Below, piece by piece: positions 1 to 6,445 of a stretch of DNA of 12,441 bases. Both the position numbers and the translations under genes were made by a program. How positions within the stretch are numbered: the first letter of the stretch is position 1; every line of letters begins with the position of its first letter. The notes under the pieces were generated by a model, which ran no database searches, had not been told where the DNA came from, and saw only the letters and a program-made list of their open reading frames with translations. This stretch comes from Dehalococcoidia bacterium (GTDB lineage: Bacteria > Chloroflexota > Dehalococcoidia > GIF9 > UBA5629), in assembly GCA_028715025.1 (NCBI GenBank), contig JAQTLG010000017.1:1-12441 (forward strand), read 5' to 3'.

Positions 1-888
1 TTTATCTCCATCAGGCCCTGTAACAACAGTAGGATAGGGTGTCACCGGATTGAGTCCCAGTTCAACGAACTCCGGCCCGCCCATGAATGTGTGAGAATGC
101 CCGCCCACTATGATGTCGATACCGGGAACGGCGGCGGCGAGCTTGAGGTCGGGCTCATAACCGAGATGGGAAAGTATGACGATCTTATTGACGCCCATGC
201 CGTTGAGCTCGGATATATATTTGCGGGTGATGTTCTCTGAGGGCAGGAATGCGACTGTATTGCCCGGCCTCGCGATGCCCGGCGTGTCAGGCGTAATCAA
301 CCCGATAACGCCGATCTTCTGTCCACCCTGTTCCAGGATTACATACGGTTTAATCCCGGCGGCCATCTCCGGCTCCTGTGTGAGATCCATGTTGGCGGCA
401 AGAACTGGCGGTTCAAGGGTATCAACCATTGTTTTTACCAGTTGCGTTCCGCTGGCAAACTCGTGGTTACCCAGCACGACCGCATCGTATTTCAATGCGT
501 TTATGGCTGCGAAGTCCGCCAGACCCTCGAATTTGGGCATCCAGATGGTCCCCTCGGTTACATCGCCAGCACTGAGAAGCATGACATTCTTTTCTTTTCC
601 GCGAATATCATCAACAGCGGATGCCAGCAGGCTGTAACCGCCGACCGGAACCAACGTATCCCTGCCGTTAAGCTTGAGCATCAGGTCGTGCGGCATCACG
701 TATGAGTGCGAATCACCAGTGTGCAGAATAGTGACCGAAAGTGGATCGCTGGCTATGTCCTTGAGGGGCGGCGCGGCCGGTGTAGCCGGCACGGCCGGTG
801 CGCAGGCAGTGAAAATCATTGCCAGCGATAGTATTAACGCAAGGACGATGCCCGTGATTTTGTAGTGAGATTTCATCATTCTGTTCAT
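1..888 (-). CDS. 5'-nucleotidase / UshA-family metallophosphoesterase lipoprotein (3' end beyond window)
   Basis: The minus-strand frame is open from ATG at 888 to the window edge, giving 296 residues without a stop; the C-terminal part is missing. Residues about 11-29 form a lipoprotein signal peptide ending in the lipobox FTAC (Cys29), followed by a Pro/Ala-rich linker, so the enzyme is probably anchored outside the cytoplasmic membrane. The calcineurin-type metallophosphatase motifs follow in UshA order: ILHTGDSH (Asp59, His61), LLSAGD (Asp109), LGNHEF (Asn141, His142), LSHLGY (His241) and VGGHSHTF (His264, His266). These are the dinuclear metal ligands and catalytic dyad of the family. 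The usual HTND is HTGD here. Family members hydrolyse nucleotides or nucleotide sugars to salvage nucleosides and phosphate; the substrate cannot be told without the missing C-terminal nucleotide-binding domain. A good Shine-Dalgarno sequence (AGGAG, about 895-901) sets the start. It diverges from the acyltransferase gene and appears unrelated to the sugar cluster. Confidence 0.9.
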   Translation of the reverse strand, partial: MNRMMKSHYKITGIVLALILSLAMIFTACAPAVPATPAAPPLKDIASDPLSVTILHTGDSHSYVMPHDLMLKLNGRDTLVPVGGYSLLASAVDDIRGKEKNVMLLSAGDVTEGTIWMPKFEGLADFAAINALKYDAVVLGNHEFASGTQLVKTMVDTLEPPVLAANMDLTQEPEMAAGIKPYVILEQGGQKIGVIGLITPDTPGIARPGNTVAFLPSENITRKYISELNGMGVNKIVILSHLGYEPDLKLAAAVPGIDIIVGGHSHTFMGGPEFVELGLNPVTPYPTVVTGPDGDK

Positions 889-978
889 CAGCCTCTCTCC
901 TAATTAAAACATTTCAGCGCGGGAATTGTTGGGCCACAGCAACCACCCCGAGTCACGGTCCCCACAGGGTCGTCAATG

Positions 979-1007
979 ATTATATGCGCTTCAAAACACT
1001 TTTACAA
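979..1007 (-). promoter_or_regulatory. Sigma70-like promoter for the 5'-nucleotidase gene
   Basis: Read on the minus strand, TTGTAA (1007-1002, 4/6 match to TTGACA) is followed after exactly 17 bp by a perfect TATAAT (984-979). Transcription would start near 972, leaving an untranslated leader of about 84 nt before the ATG at 888. The call rests on consensus and spacing alone. Confidence 0.6.
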
Positions 1008-1087
1008 CGTCTTTTCACCCATGTTTTCACCGGCTGACCGACCATCACGCTTGAATCAACTATTCGCATACGCAGGAACATAATTCA

Positions 1088-1116
1088 TTGACACCTGTCT
1101 GCCCAACAGATATCAT
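1088..1116 (+). promoter_or_regulatory. Sigma70-like promoter for the LuxI/FeeM-like gene
   Basis: A perfect TTGACA (1088-1093) is followed by a 17-bp spacer and TATCAT (1111-1116, 5/6 match to TATAAT). Predicted transcription starts near 1123, giving a leader of about 70 nt that contains the repeats and dyad listed separately. Such a near-consensus promoter suggests strong basal transcription, so any control may act through the leader or a repressor. Confidence 0.65.
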
Positions 1117-1133
1117 CGTATTCAGAAGTAATA

Positions 1134-1184
1134 TCGGAGCGATTATCGCTTAAACGCTTAATTGTACGTGAACTGTCGGAGCGA
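1134..1184 (+). repeat. 9-bp direct repeat pair in the acyltransferase leader
   Basis: TCGGAGCGA occurs at 1134-1142 and again at 1176-1184, 42 bp apart start to start, or about four helical turns. The first copy runs into the palindrome GCGAT-T-ATCGC (1139-1149). That in turn overlaps a tandem CGCTTAA repeat (1147-1153 and 1155-1161). The second copy forms the centre of the dyad at 1171-1190 and contains the likely Shine-Dalgarno core GGAG (1178-1181). The role is unknown; paired protein-binding sites or alternative RNA structures are both possible. Confidence 0.5.
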
Positions 1185-1190
1185 ACAGTT
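1171..1190 (+). promoter_or_regulatory. 20-bp lux-box-like dyad overlapping the ribosome binding region
   Basis: Perfect 6-bp arms AACTGT (1171-1176) and ACAGTT (1185-1190) flank 8 bp. The element fits the lux/las-rhl box pattern NNCT-N12-AGNN. It lies 3 bp before the start codon of a LuxI/FeeM-like gene and downstream of the predicted promoter, so a bound regulator would block elongation or initiation. As RNA it could form a 6-bp hairpin that displays GGAG in its loop. The match is a short pattern that could occur by chance, and no LuxR gene is visible. Confidence 0.4.
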
Positions 1191-1193
1191 AAT

Positions 1194-2123
1194 ATGAAAT
1201 CGGATAACAACATATTCATGCAGGTGGACGAGGTCGGGCCCGTTAAATTCTATGTAACCGATGGCGGCAGCAGCGCGGCGGATGCGATATATCGGGCGAG
1301 GTTTAAACTGTATGCCAAGGAAGATCGGTATATCGCCGACAGTGGTATCTATCTGGATATCGCAAGAAAAATGGTCTACGATGTCTTCGACCCGATCTCT
1401 CTGCATCTGATCGCCGTCAATGAAAAGGATGAGATTTTCTGCGGTATTCGAATAGTCCCCTACCAGGATGTGATCGGGTTGCCCATGGAAAACAAATATC
1501 CCGACAAAGAACACCAGAGCAGAGCCGGTTTCAATATCACCCATTATATAGAGAACTCGGGTATTCCAGTGGATAAAATTGCGGAGTTCGGCCGATTTTT
1601 CAGGCTTGCCAACAGGAAGAACATGGATACTACATACGACCCGATCAGCCTGCTCATCTGGAAGAACGCTACGGAGATTACCAAAAAGCGGATACGAGAT
1701 ATAAAACCTATCGATTACGCGTTTGCTTACGCCGTTCCGAGCCTCGCAAAACTTTACAGCAAATTCGGTTACGGCATGATACCCGATTTAAACGGCAATT
1801 TCGTGAACCACGTATTCCCGGTGCCTACAAAACTGAATACCAGTGATGGGCAGGTTACGATGGAGGAACTGGAACTTGTACCTCTAGTGCTGTCCAGGAA
1901 AAAAGTAGTAGAACGGATACATGACGCCGATTGGGAAGCGCAAAATCCCACCAATCCCAAGCTCGACAGCAAATTGCTGATATACCTTGCTCCGGAAGAA
2001 TTCGGTTTGACGCAGGAAGAGATCGACAAACAGAGAAAAGACCTGGCGGACGTATATCAAATGCTCTACGGTGAAGACGAACAGCGAACGCCGGACAAAG
2101 ACCTTGTCATATCCGGAAGATAG
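1194..2123 (+). CDS. LuxI/FeeM-like GNAT N-acyltransferase (putative N-acyl amino acid or autoinducer-type synthase)
   Basis: A 309-residue soluble protein with no signal peptide or membrane segment. The N-terminal half carries the signature of the autoinducer-synthase/FeeM branch of the GNAT fold. YRARFKLY (33-40) corresponds to the conserved early Arg motif, YDVFD (62-66) to the acidic motif, GIR (84-86) to the conserved Arg strand, and EFGRFFR (131-137) to the E-x-x-R-F motif of LuxI. Residues about 150-200 (ending LYSKFGYG) look like the C-terminal GNAT acceptor region. About 100 further residues, charged and partly helical, extend beyond the roughly 200 residues of classical LuxI. Known relatives transfer acyl chains from acyl-ACP/CoA to homoserine lactone or amino acids; substrate and product here are unknown. 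The start is supported by GGAG (1178-1181), 12 nt upstream. It is the only plus-strand gene and is convergent with the TetR gene. Family assignment comes from motif reading, not a search. Confidence 0.72.
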   Translation: MKSDNNIFMQVDEVGPVKFYVTDGGSSAADAIYRARFKLYAKEDRYIADSGIYLDIARKMVYDVFDPISLHLIAVNEKDEIFCGIRIVPYQDVIGLPMENKYPDKEHQSRAGFNITHYIENSGIPVDKIAEFGRFFRLANRKNMDTTYDPISLLIWKNATEITKKRIRDIKPIDYAFAYAVPSLAKLYSKFGYGMIPDLNGNFVNHVFPVPTKLNTSDGQVTMEELELVPLVLSRKKVVERIHDADWEAQNPTNPKLDSKLLIYLAPEEFGLTQEEIDKQRKDLADVYQMLYGEDEQRTPDKDLVISGR

Positions 2124-2211
2124 TCGTACTGAGCAGCGAATAACAGGAAATCTGCGTTAGCTGAATTAATGGCAGGGCTGAAATGGATCCCGGGTACATG
2201 ATATCCCTGAA

Positions 2212-2787
2212 CTATGATTTTATCAGGGCGTGCTCCAGCATCTGAATTGCTGTTTCCTCGAAGAGCGATGTATCGCATTTCAGCCACATTAAACTGTACC
2301 GTGTTATCCACTCGACCAATCCACTGACCAGCGCTGCAGCCGCAAAAGTATCATATTCCCTGAACCTTCCTCTCTTTATACCTTCCGCAATGACGGCACT
2401 TAGCATTTTCTGCAGTTTCTTATCAGCATCGGGTTGTCTTATATTCTCCAAGCCCAGATGGACTCGGATGTCCAGTAAACGCACGATGTCGGAATTCTTA
2501 GAAGCGTGCAGAAGTATTTTATGCACGCACGTTCTGATCTGCTCTGGTCCCAAAGAGCCTGACAGCGACTTTTCTAAAATTACGGATATGTCGCTGATGT
2601 AGCTATCAATCAGAGCATCTGCCACAGCTAACTTGGTGCCGAAATAAAGATATATCGTTCCATGCGCAACGCCTGCTTGTTCTGCAATCTGACGCATACT
2701 CGTCCGGCTGTAGCCTTGCCGATTGAATAAATCTCGCGCGACCGCAAGTATTACCCGACGTCTCCCCGGTGCCGCTCGTCTAGCCAT
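2212..2787 (-). CDS. TetR/AcrR-family transcriptional regulator
   Basis: A 191-residue protein with the typical TetR layout. An N-terminal three-helix DNA-binding domain spans about residues 10-55, with the helix-turn-helix at 29-52 (SMRQIAEQAGVAHGTIYLYF). An all-helical ligand-binding and dimerisation domain, about 60-191, is too variable to reveal the inducer. The N-terminus is rich in Arg (RRAAPGRRR). No clear Shine-Dalgarno sequence precedes the ATG, and the predicted leader is only about 22 nt. It lies on the same strand as the sugar operon, 177 bp beyond its last gene, but has its own promoter overlapped by a dyad (2831-2852), suggesting autorepression. It might control the adjacent flavoprotein/sugar operon or the convergent acyltransferase gene; the sequence does not decide. 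Confidence 0.92.
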   Translation of the reverse strand: MARRAAPGRRRVILAVARDLFNRQGYSRTSMRQIAEQAGVAHGTIYLYFGTKLAVADALIDSYISDISVILEKSLSGSLGPEQIRTCVHKILLHASKNSDIVRLLDIRVHLGLENIRQPDADKKLQKMLSAVIAEGIKRGRFREYDTFAAAALVSGLVEWITRYSLMWLKCDTSLFEETAIQMLEHALIKS

Positions 2788-2815
2788 CGTAGTTGTAACT
2801 GATAATTGGTCATTG

Positions 2816-2845
2816 ATACTAACAGCACTTCACAAGGTCTGTCAA
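2816..2845 (-). promoter_or_regulatory. Promoter for the TetR gene
   Basis: On the minus strand a perfect TTGACA (2845-2840) is followed after 18 bp by TAGTAT (2821-2816, 4/6 match to TATAAT). Transcription would start near 2809, about 22 nt before the ATG at 2787. The overlap of its -35 element with a dyad strengthens the call. Confidence 0.5.
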
Positions 2846-2852
2846 TCTTGTG
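2831..2852. promoter_or_regulatory. Candidate TetR operator (22-bp dyad)
   Basis: The inverted repeat CACAAG (2831-2836) / CTTGTG (2847-2852) has perfect 6-bp arms around 10 bp and covers the predicted -35 hexamer of the TetR gene. Position, length and symmetry are typical of TetR-family autoregulatory operators. Binding is an inference. Confidence 0.45.
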
Positions 2853-2964
2853 TGCGATCTTATGGAAAAAGTGGTAACTTCCTCAAATGGATTTAAGCCC
2901 CGACACCCCCCAGATATCAATAGACTGCTTCCAGAAGCACTCTTATTAGAATTATAGGAGTCCA

Positions 2965-3822
2965 TTAAAATGCGGTTACCGCCTGCAGTTTCTTTTCCGG
3001 ATATATCTGCTCCGGCTTGGGTGGCATAGGGTTGTACACCCAGTCGACGTTGATACGTCCGCACTCCAGCCCCGCAATAGTCTTAAATCCCTTAAAAACT
3101 CCTCTCAACAGTACTGTTTGCATGTCCAGGGACATGCAAAAAATCGCTACTACCATATCCTGGGAAATTAGCTTCAGTTCTTTTACGTAAACCGATGAGG
3201 AGAAAATTATGCTGCCACTACCCACGGTCTGGGCCTGCATCACGGGGATAATGACAGGATACCCATCTTCACCAGTAAATGATAGGAATTTAAGATTACC
3301 GACTTTATCGATCAAGCTGTGTGTTAAAGGATTAATAACTTCCTTGTCTGAGCCTTTACCTGACAACGTTTTGGCTGCCAGAGTTTTTATAGCTGCCCGG
3401 ATAATACCACCCATGGGTAGAGGTTCCTTGCCCTGCTGTTCGATTAAGTCTAAATAATAAATCGTGTGGATACCAAAATAGGCATTGTATCGAAACATTG
3501 GAGTGCTATTAAGCAGGGTGTATTCTTTTCCGGCCACTGCTGTCTTTGTGAAGTTTGCCTTCCCACGCCATATGTTTTTATCCAACGTCATGATCAAGAA
3601 ACCTGTTTTCGGATTTTTCCTGATATACTCCTTGCTCAATCCCTCGGAGAACTGACCCCAGAAAAGCTGCCTGGGGGAATTTGCCGTCAATGTGGTAATC
3701 AAGGTAATATGCGGTAGTTCCTCTTCATTGACGGTTGCGAGCAGCCCGACCTTCAATTCCGGTTCAAAGCCCTTGAGATCCGCTTCCGAAAAAGTTGTGT
3801 AAATCCGCTTATGCTCTGGCAT
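2965..3822 (-). CDS. Tandem split-barrel PNPOx-like (FMN-binding) protein
   Basis: A 285-residue soluble protein resembling the pyridoxamine 5'-phosphate oxidase-like superfamily. The N-terminal split barrel spans about residues 20-125 and shows GLLATVNEEELPH (26-38), the strand region FWGQFSEG (54-61) and the family-like segment SKEYIRKNPKTG (63-74). A second, shorter barrel-like unit at about 172-262 repeats the pattern (FLSFTGEDGYPVIIPV, 179-194). The protein therefore looks like an internal duplication rather than a single-domain oxidase. Relatives bind FMN, F420 or haem and act as reductases, oxidases or cofactor-binding proteins; this sequence does not settle which. A strong Shine-Dalgarno (AGGAG, 3830-3834) sits 7 nt before the ATG. 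Only 34 bp separate it from the glycyl radical enzyme gene upstream, so it is probably the last gene of the operon. No U-tract terminator follows it. Confidence 0.75.
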   Translation of the reverse strand: MPEHKRIYTTFSEADLKGFEPELKVGLLATVNEEELPHITLITTLTANSPRQLFWGQFSEGLSKEYIRKNPKTGFLIMTLDKNIWRGKANFTKTAVAGKEYTLLNSTPMFRYNAYFGIHTIYYLDLIEQQGKEPLPMGGIIRAAIKTLAAKTLSGKGSDKEVINPLTHSLIDKVGNLKFLSFTGEDGYPVIIPVMQAQTVGSGSIIFSSSVYVKELKLISQDMVVAIFCMSLDMQTVLLRGVFKGFKTIAGLECGRINVDWVYNPMPPKPEQIYPEKKLQAVTAF

Positions 3823-3856
3823 TCCCTATCTCCTTTGTTTTTGATATGGGTATTTG

Positions 3857-6373
3857 CTACATACGATGGCTTTCGCGTGCAATTACCTCGTTTTGAAGTT
3901 CGCGGCCTAACGAAGTGAAATAAGAGTTGTAGCCGGTCACACGTACAATAAGGTTCCGGTACGCATCGGGATTACTCTGAGCGTCTCTCAAAATGTCGCC
4001 ATCAATTATATTTATCTGCAGCGTACTGCCGCCGTTCTCTGTACAACTCCGCAGGAATGCCTTGAACTTTACTTTATGCTCCGGATCGCGCAGCAAAGAT
4101 GGACTGAACGTTATGGTATGGCTGGCGCCATTAGGCAACATACTGAAATAGCCTTCCCAATCACCACCACCTTGACTATCCTTTCCTCCAAACACTTTCC
4201 CCACCGAGTTTACGTTGGCAGTCGGTCCATAAATGTCAGTTCCGTCGCACGGGCAGATAGCATTCGACAGGAATTTACCCTTGGGCCGTCCGTCGGGACT
4301 TGCCGGAAGTATATCACCATCTGATATCCAGTAAATCCCCGAATGCATACCGGGACGGAACTGTTTACCCGTTGCCGAGGACCTGTATTTCCAGGTCTCA
4401 TCGGTCCATACTTGCATCACTTTTCTGCCCATCTCATCGGCATCATCATCATCCCTGCCATACTTTGGGGATTTATGTAGAGCCTTGGCCTGAAGTATTT
4501 CATGCCCGACCCAGTTATCTTCCAGCGCTTTTATTAGCTCTCGTATGTCACATTCCTTCCTGTCGAAGACAAGATACTTGATGGCGAGCAGAGAATCCAC
4601 GGTGGTAGCAAAGGTTACCGCCTCCAGCGTTACAAAGTTGAGCTCTGGACCGCCCTCGGTTATATCGATCCCCTTATCGGAGCAGCCTTTAACCAGACAT
4701 GAAAGATATGGGGTACGTGTGAACCTGGCCTTAATGCGATCGGCCCAATCGTAAAGATGCGCAATCCTATTTACGATTGCTCTGGTCTGTAGCACATACG
4801 CATTCCAGAATTCATCCCAGGTTTTGAATCCGGCGGCACTGCCGGTGTGGACACCCCAGCGTTTACGTGGTTCCGGCTTTCCTGTTAACAGATCCACGCA
4901 CCGGATCATATCGTAGCCGTCGTTCAATGCATGCTCTACAGCTTTCAAGAGGTTCAGGTTTATATCCACTGTTCCGGAGCGGTCGTTGCCGCACATAGTA
5001 TTCTCCAGACATCCCACCGGCGCGTAATTAAATACATTGTCAGCATTTATTAATGTCTCCACCTTTGCCATCTTTGCTTCACGTAGCATACCAGCGATCG
5101 CACGCTCATCGAAATTTAACTGGATCGGTGATCCCTGGCTTACAGCGATCATATCGACCAGTGTATCCAGCAGCTTTTCGGGGCTATTCCTATGCAGTCG
5201 TACATTAGGCTTAGGCTCAAGCAGAGGGCTAAGCTCATCTATAACTTCAAGTATCGTGTAAGTAAGATCATTGCTCAGGTCTACCCCCCCCTTGCCCATA
5301 CCGGAGATTGTGATAAGCTGGCCCAGGGAACCGGTGATACCCTGAGATTCTCCCATACGCATCATGCCATCGTATACATAGTTGCAATGTATCCAGAGGC
5401 ACTTCAGTATCTCTTTGCCGAACTCTCGGTCCATGCCCTCATCGATTGATTTCTTCCAGAAGCTGTAGAGATATTGGTCGGCCCTACCGAAAGAGACGCC
5501 GGATCCCGGGTAATTTTCATCGCTCATCACCATCATATGTGTGAGCCAGAGTGACTGAATCGCTTCCCAGAAATTCTGCGCCGGCTCCCAGGGGACACGT
5601 TTGAGCATATCGGCCATTTTAATCAGCTCATCTTTTCTGGCTGAGTTGGACTCTTTGGTGGCCAGGTTAAAACAGACCACACTGTATTCCAGAGCCACAT
5701 CCCGCGCCATCGTGGATGCGGTAAGCATGGCCCTGACCTGTGCACCCTTTTTACCTTCACGATCTGTTTTCGACAATGACGCCAGCCGCCGGCTAAGTTC
5801 CTCGTGGATACTTTTCCAGCCCTCGTGCAGGACGCGCGGATAATCGGGTATTACGTGCCCGCCTGGCACGCCCGCATTGCCATAACCATGATTATGGAAC
5901 CATATCGCGGCGCTGCGGACGCCGTTCTTTCCGTAGACTTCCCGCGCATATTGGCGAGTCTCCTTTTGAGTAAGGCAACGAGAAGTCTGCACGTTAAAAC
6001 GCCCTCCGGCGATGAGATCACCGGGAAGCACCTCCTGCGGCAGGTAATGCACCATGACTTCTTTGATAAACCATGCCTGTCGCTCGGGTAAACTCCACTT
6101 CCAGAAGTCTCTGGCAAGCTGTACCCTGTGCGCTGATTGCTGAAACGTGCCTGTAAAAGTAGGCAGGGTAATATAGCTTTCGGGAGCTATATAATAGGTG
6201 ATCTCCTGGTACTGGATGTCCCAGGGAGTCCCTGTAGTAAAACTGACGAACTCGTTATTCCATTTGCGCTTGACCCCCTGGAAATAGTAATCCCTGAGCC
6301 ATTTTATACGGTCAGACAGGTTCTTGGGCTCCTTAATGTGATATTTTGGTGCACCGCAGCTCTGTGTGGTCAT
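3857..6373 (-). CDS. Glycyl radical enzyme, PFL/dehydratase superfamily, substrate unknown
   Basis: A full-length 838-residue glycyl radical enzyme, numbered here from ATG 6373. The C-terminal radical motif is RVTGYNSYF, with the radical glycine at Gly814. The active-site loop is YAPVGCLEN, with the thiyl cysteine at Cys455 and the likely general base at Glu457. Other family marks are the PDGRPKG segment (about 693-699), the GPTANVNSV segment (716-724) and GGSTLQINIID (781-791). A single Cys with x-Glu is the arrangement of diol dehydratases, choline trimethylamine-lyase and related C-O, C-N or C-S lyases. Pyruvate formate-lyase has two adjacent Cys. The enzyme should be cytoplasmic, oxygen-sensitive and dependent on a radical-SAM activase, which is not in the window. 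It lies 72 bp after the GH172 gene and 34 bp before the flavoprotein gene. The substrate may be a polyol or sugar derivative made by the neighbours, but this is inference. A start at 6379 is also open but poorly spaced from the ribosome binding site. Confidence 0.93.
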   Translation of the reverse strand: MTTQSCGAPKYHIKEPKNLSDRIKWLRDYYFQGVKRKWNNEFVSFTTGTPWDIQYQEITYYIAPESYITLPTFTGTFQQSAHRVQLARDFWKWSLPERQAWFIKEVMVHYLPQEVLPGDLIAGGRFNVQTSRCLTQKETRQYAREVYGKNGVRSAAIWFHNHGYGNAGVPGGHVIPDYPRVLHEGWKSIHEELSRRLASLSKTDREGKKGAQVRAMLTASTMARDVALEYSVVCFNLATKESNSARKDELIKMADMLKRVPWEPAQNFWEAIQSLWLTHMMVMSDENYPGSGVSFGRADQYLYSFWKKSIDEGMDREFGKEILKCLWIHCNYVYDGMMRMGESQGITGSLGQLITISGMGKGGVDLSNDLTYTILEVIDELSPLLEPKPNVRLHRNSPEKLLDTLVDMIAVSQGSPIQLNFDERAIAGMLREAKMAKVETLINADNVFNYAPVGCLENTMCGNDRSGTVDINLNLLKAVEHALNDGYDMIRCVDLLTGKPEPRKRWGVHTGSAAGFKTWDEFWNAYVLQTRAIVNRIAHLYDWADRIKARFTRTPYLSCLVKGCSDKGIDITEGGPELNFVTLEAVTFATTVDSLLAIKYLVFDRKECDIRELIKALEDNWVGHEILQAKALHKSPKYGRDDDDADEMGRKVMQVWTDETWKYRSSATGKQFRPGMHSGIYWISDGDILPASPDGRPKGKFLSNAICPCDGTDIYGPTANVNSVGKVFGGKDSQGGGDWEGYFSMLPNGASHTITFSPSLLRDPEHKVKFKAFLRSCTENGGSTLQINIIDGDILRDAQSNPDAYRNLIVRVTGYNSYFTSLGRELQNEVIARESHRM

Positions 6374-6380
6374 GGCCATG

Positions 6381-6386
6381 CCTCCT
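6381..6386 (-). promoter_or_regulatory. Shine-Dalgarno that decides the glycyl radical enzyme start
   Basis: A perfect AGGAGG (6386-6381, minus strand) precedes two in-frame ATGs. It is only 1 nt from the ATG at 6379 but 7 nt from the ATG at 6373, the normal spacing, so translation most likely begins at 6373. Confidence 0.7.
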
Positions 6387-6445
6387 GCCAGGTATTTTCA
6401 ATACAGCGATATATATTCTTAGTATCCCGCGTACGCTACTTCAGT

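Larger units (their letters stand above)
889..1193. other. Divergent intergenic region, 305 bp
   Basis: This non-coding gap separates two divergently transcribed genes. It holds a sigma70-like promoter for the leftward lipoprotein gene (979-1007) and one for the rightward acyltransferase gene (1088-1116). The rightward leader (about 1123-1193) contains a 9-bp direct repeat, an 11-bp palindrome and a 20-bp lux-box-like dyad. No small ORF with a convincing ribosome binding site and no tRNA-like or riboswitch-like fold was recognised by eye. Confidence 0.7.

Noticed and set aside
2205..2228. Inverted repeat CCCTGA / TCAGGG between the convergent genes as a terminator
   Set aside because: The 6-bp stem has a 12-nt loop, no T-run follows on either strand, and it overlaps the end of the TetR gene.
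2926..2961. Palindrome TGCTTC/GAAGCA (2926-2939) and imperfect hairpin (2939-2961) after the split-barrel gene as a terminator
   Set aside because: Stems are short or mismatched on the transcribed strand and there is no U-tract, so a rho-independent terminator cannot be supported.
5284..5290. Run of seven C in the glycyl radical enzyme gene as a possible frameshift
   Set aside because: The frame on both sides encodes continuous family-like sequence (GMGKGGVDLSN), so the gene is intact across the run.
3857..6373. Calling the glycyl radical enzyme pyruvate formate-lyase
   Set aside because: Pyruvate formate-lyase has two adjacent active-site cysteines. Here there is one cysteine followed by x-Glu (GCLE), which is the dehydratase/lyase arrangement.
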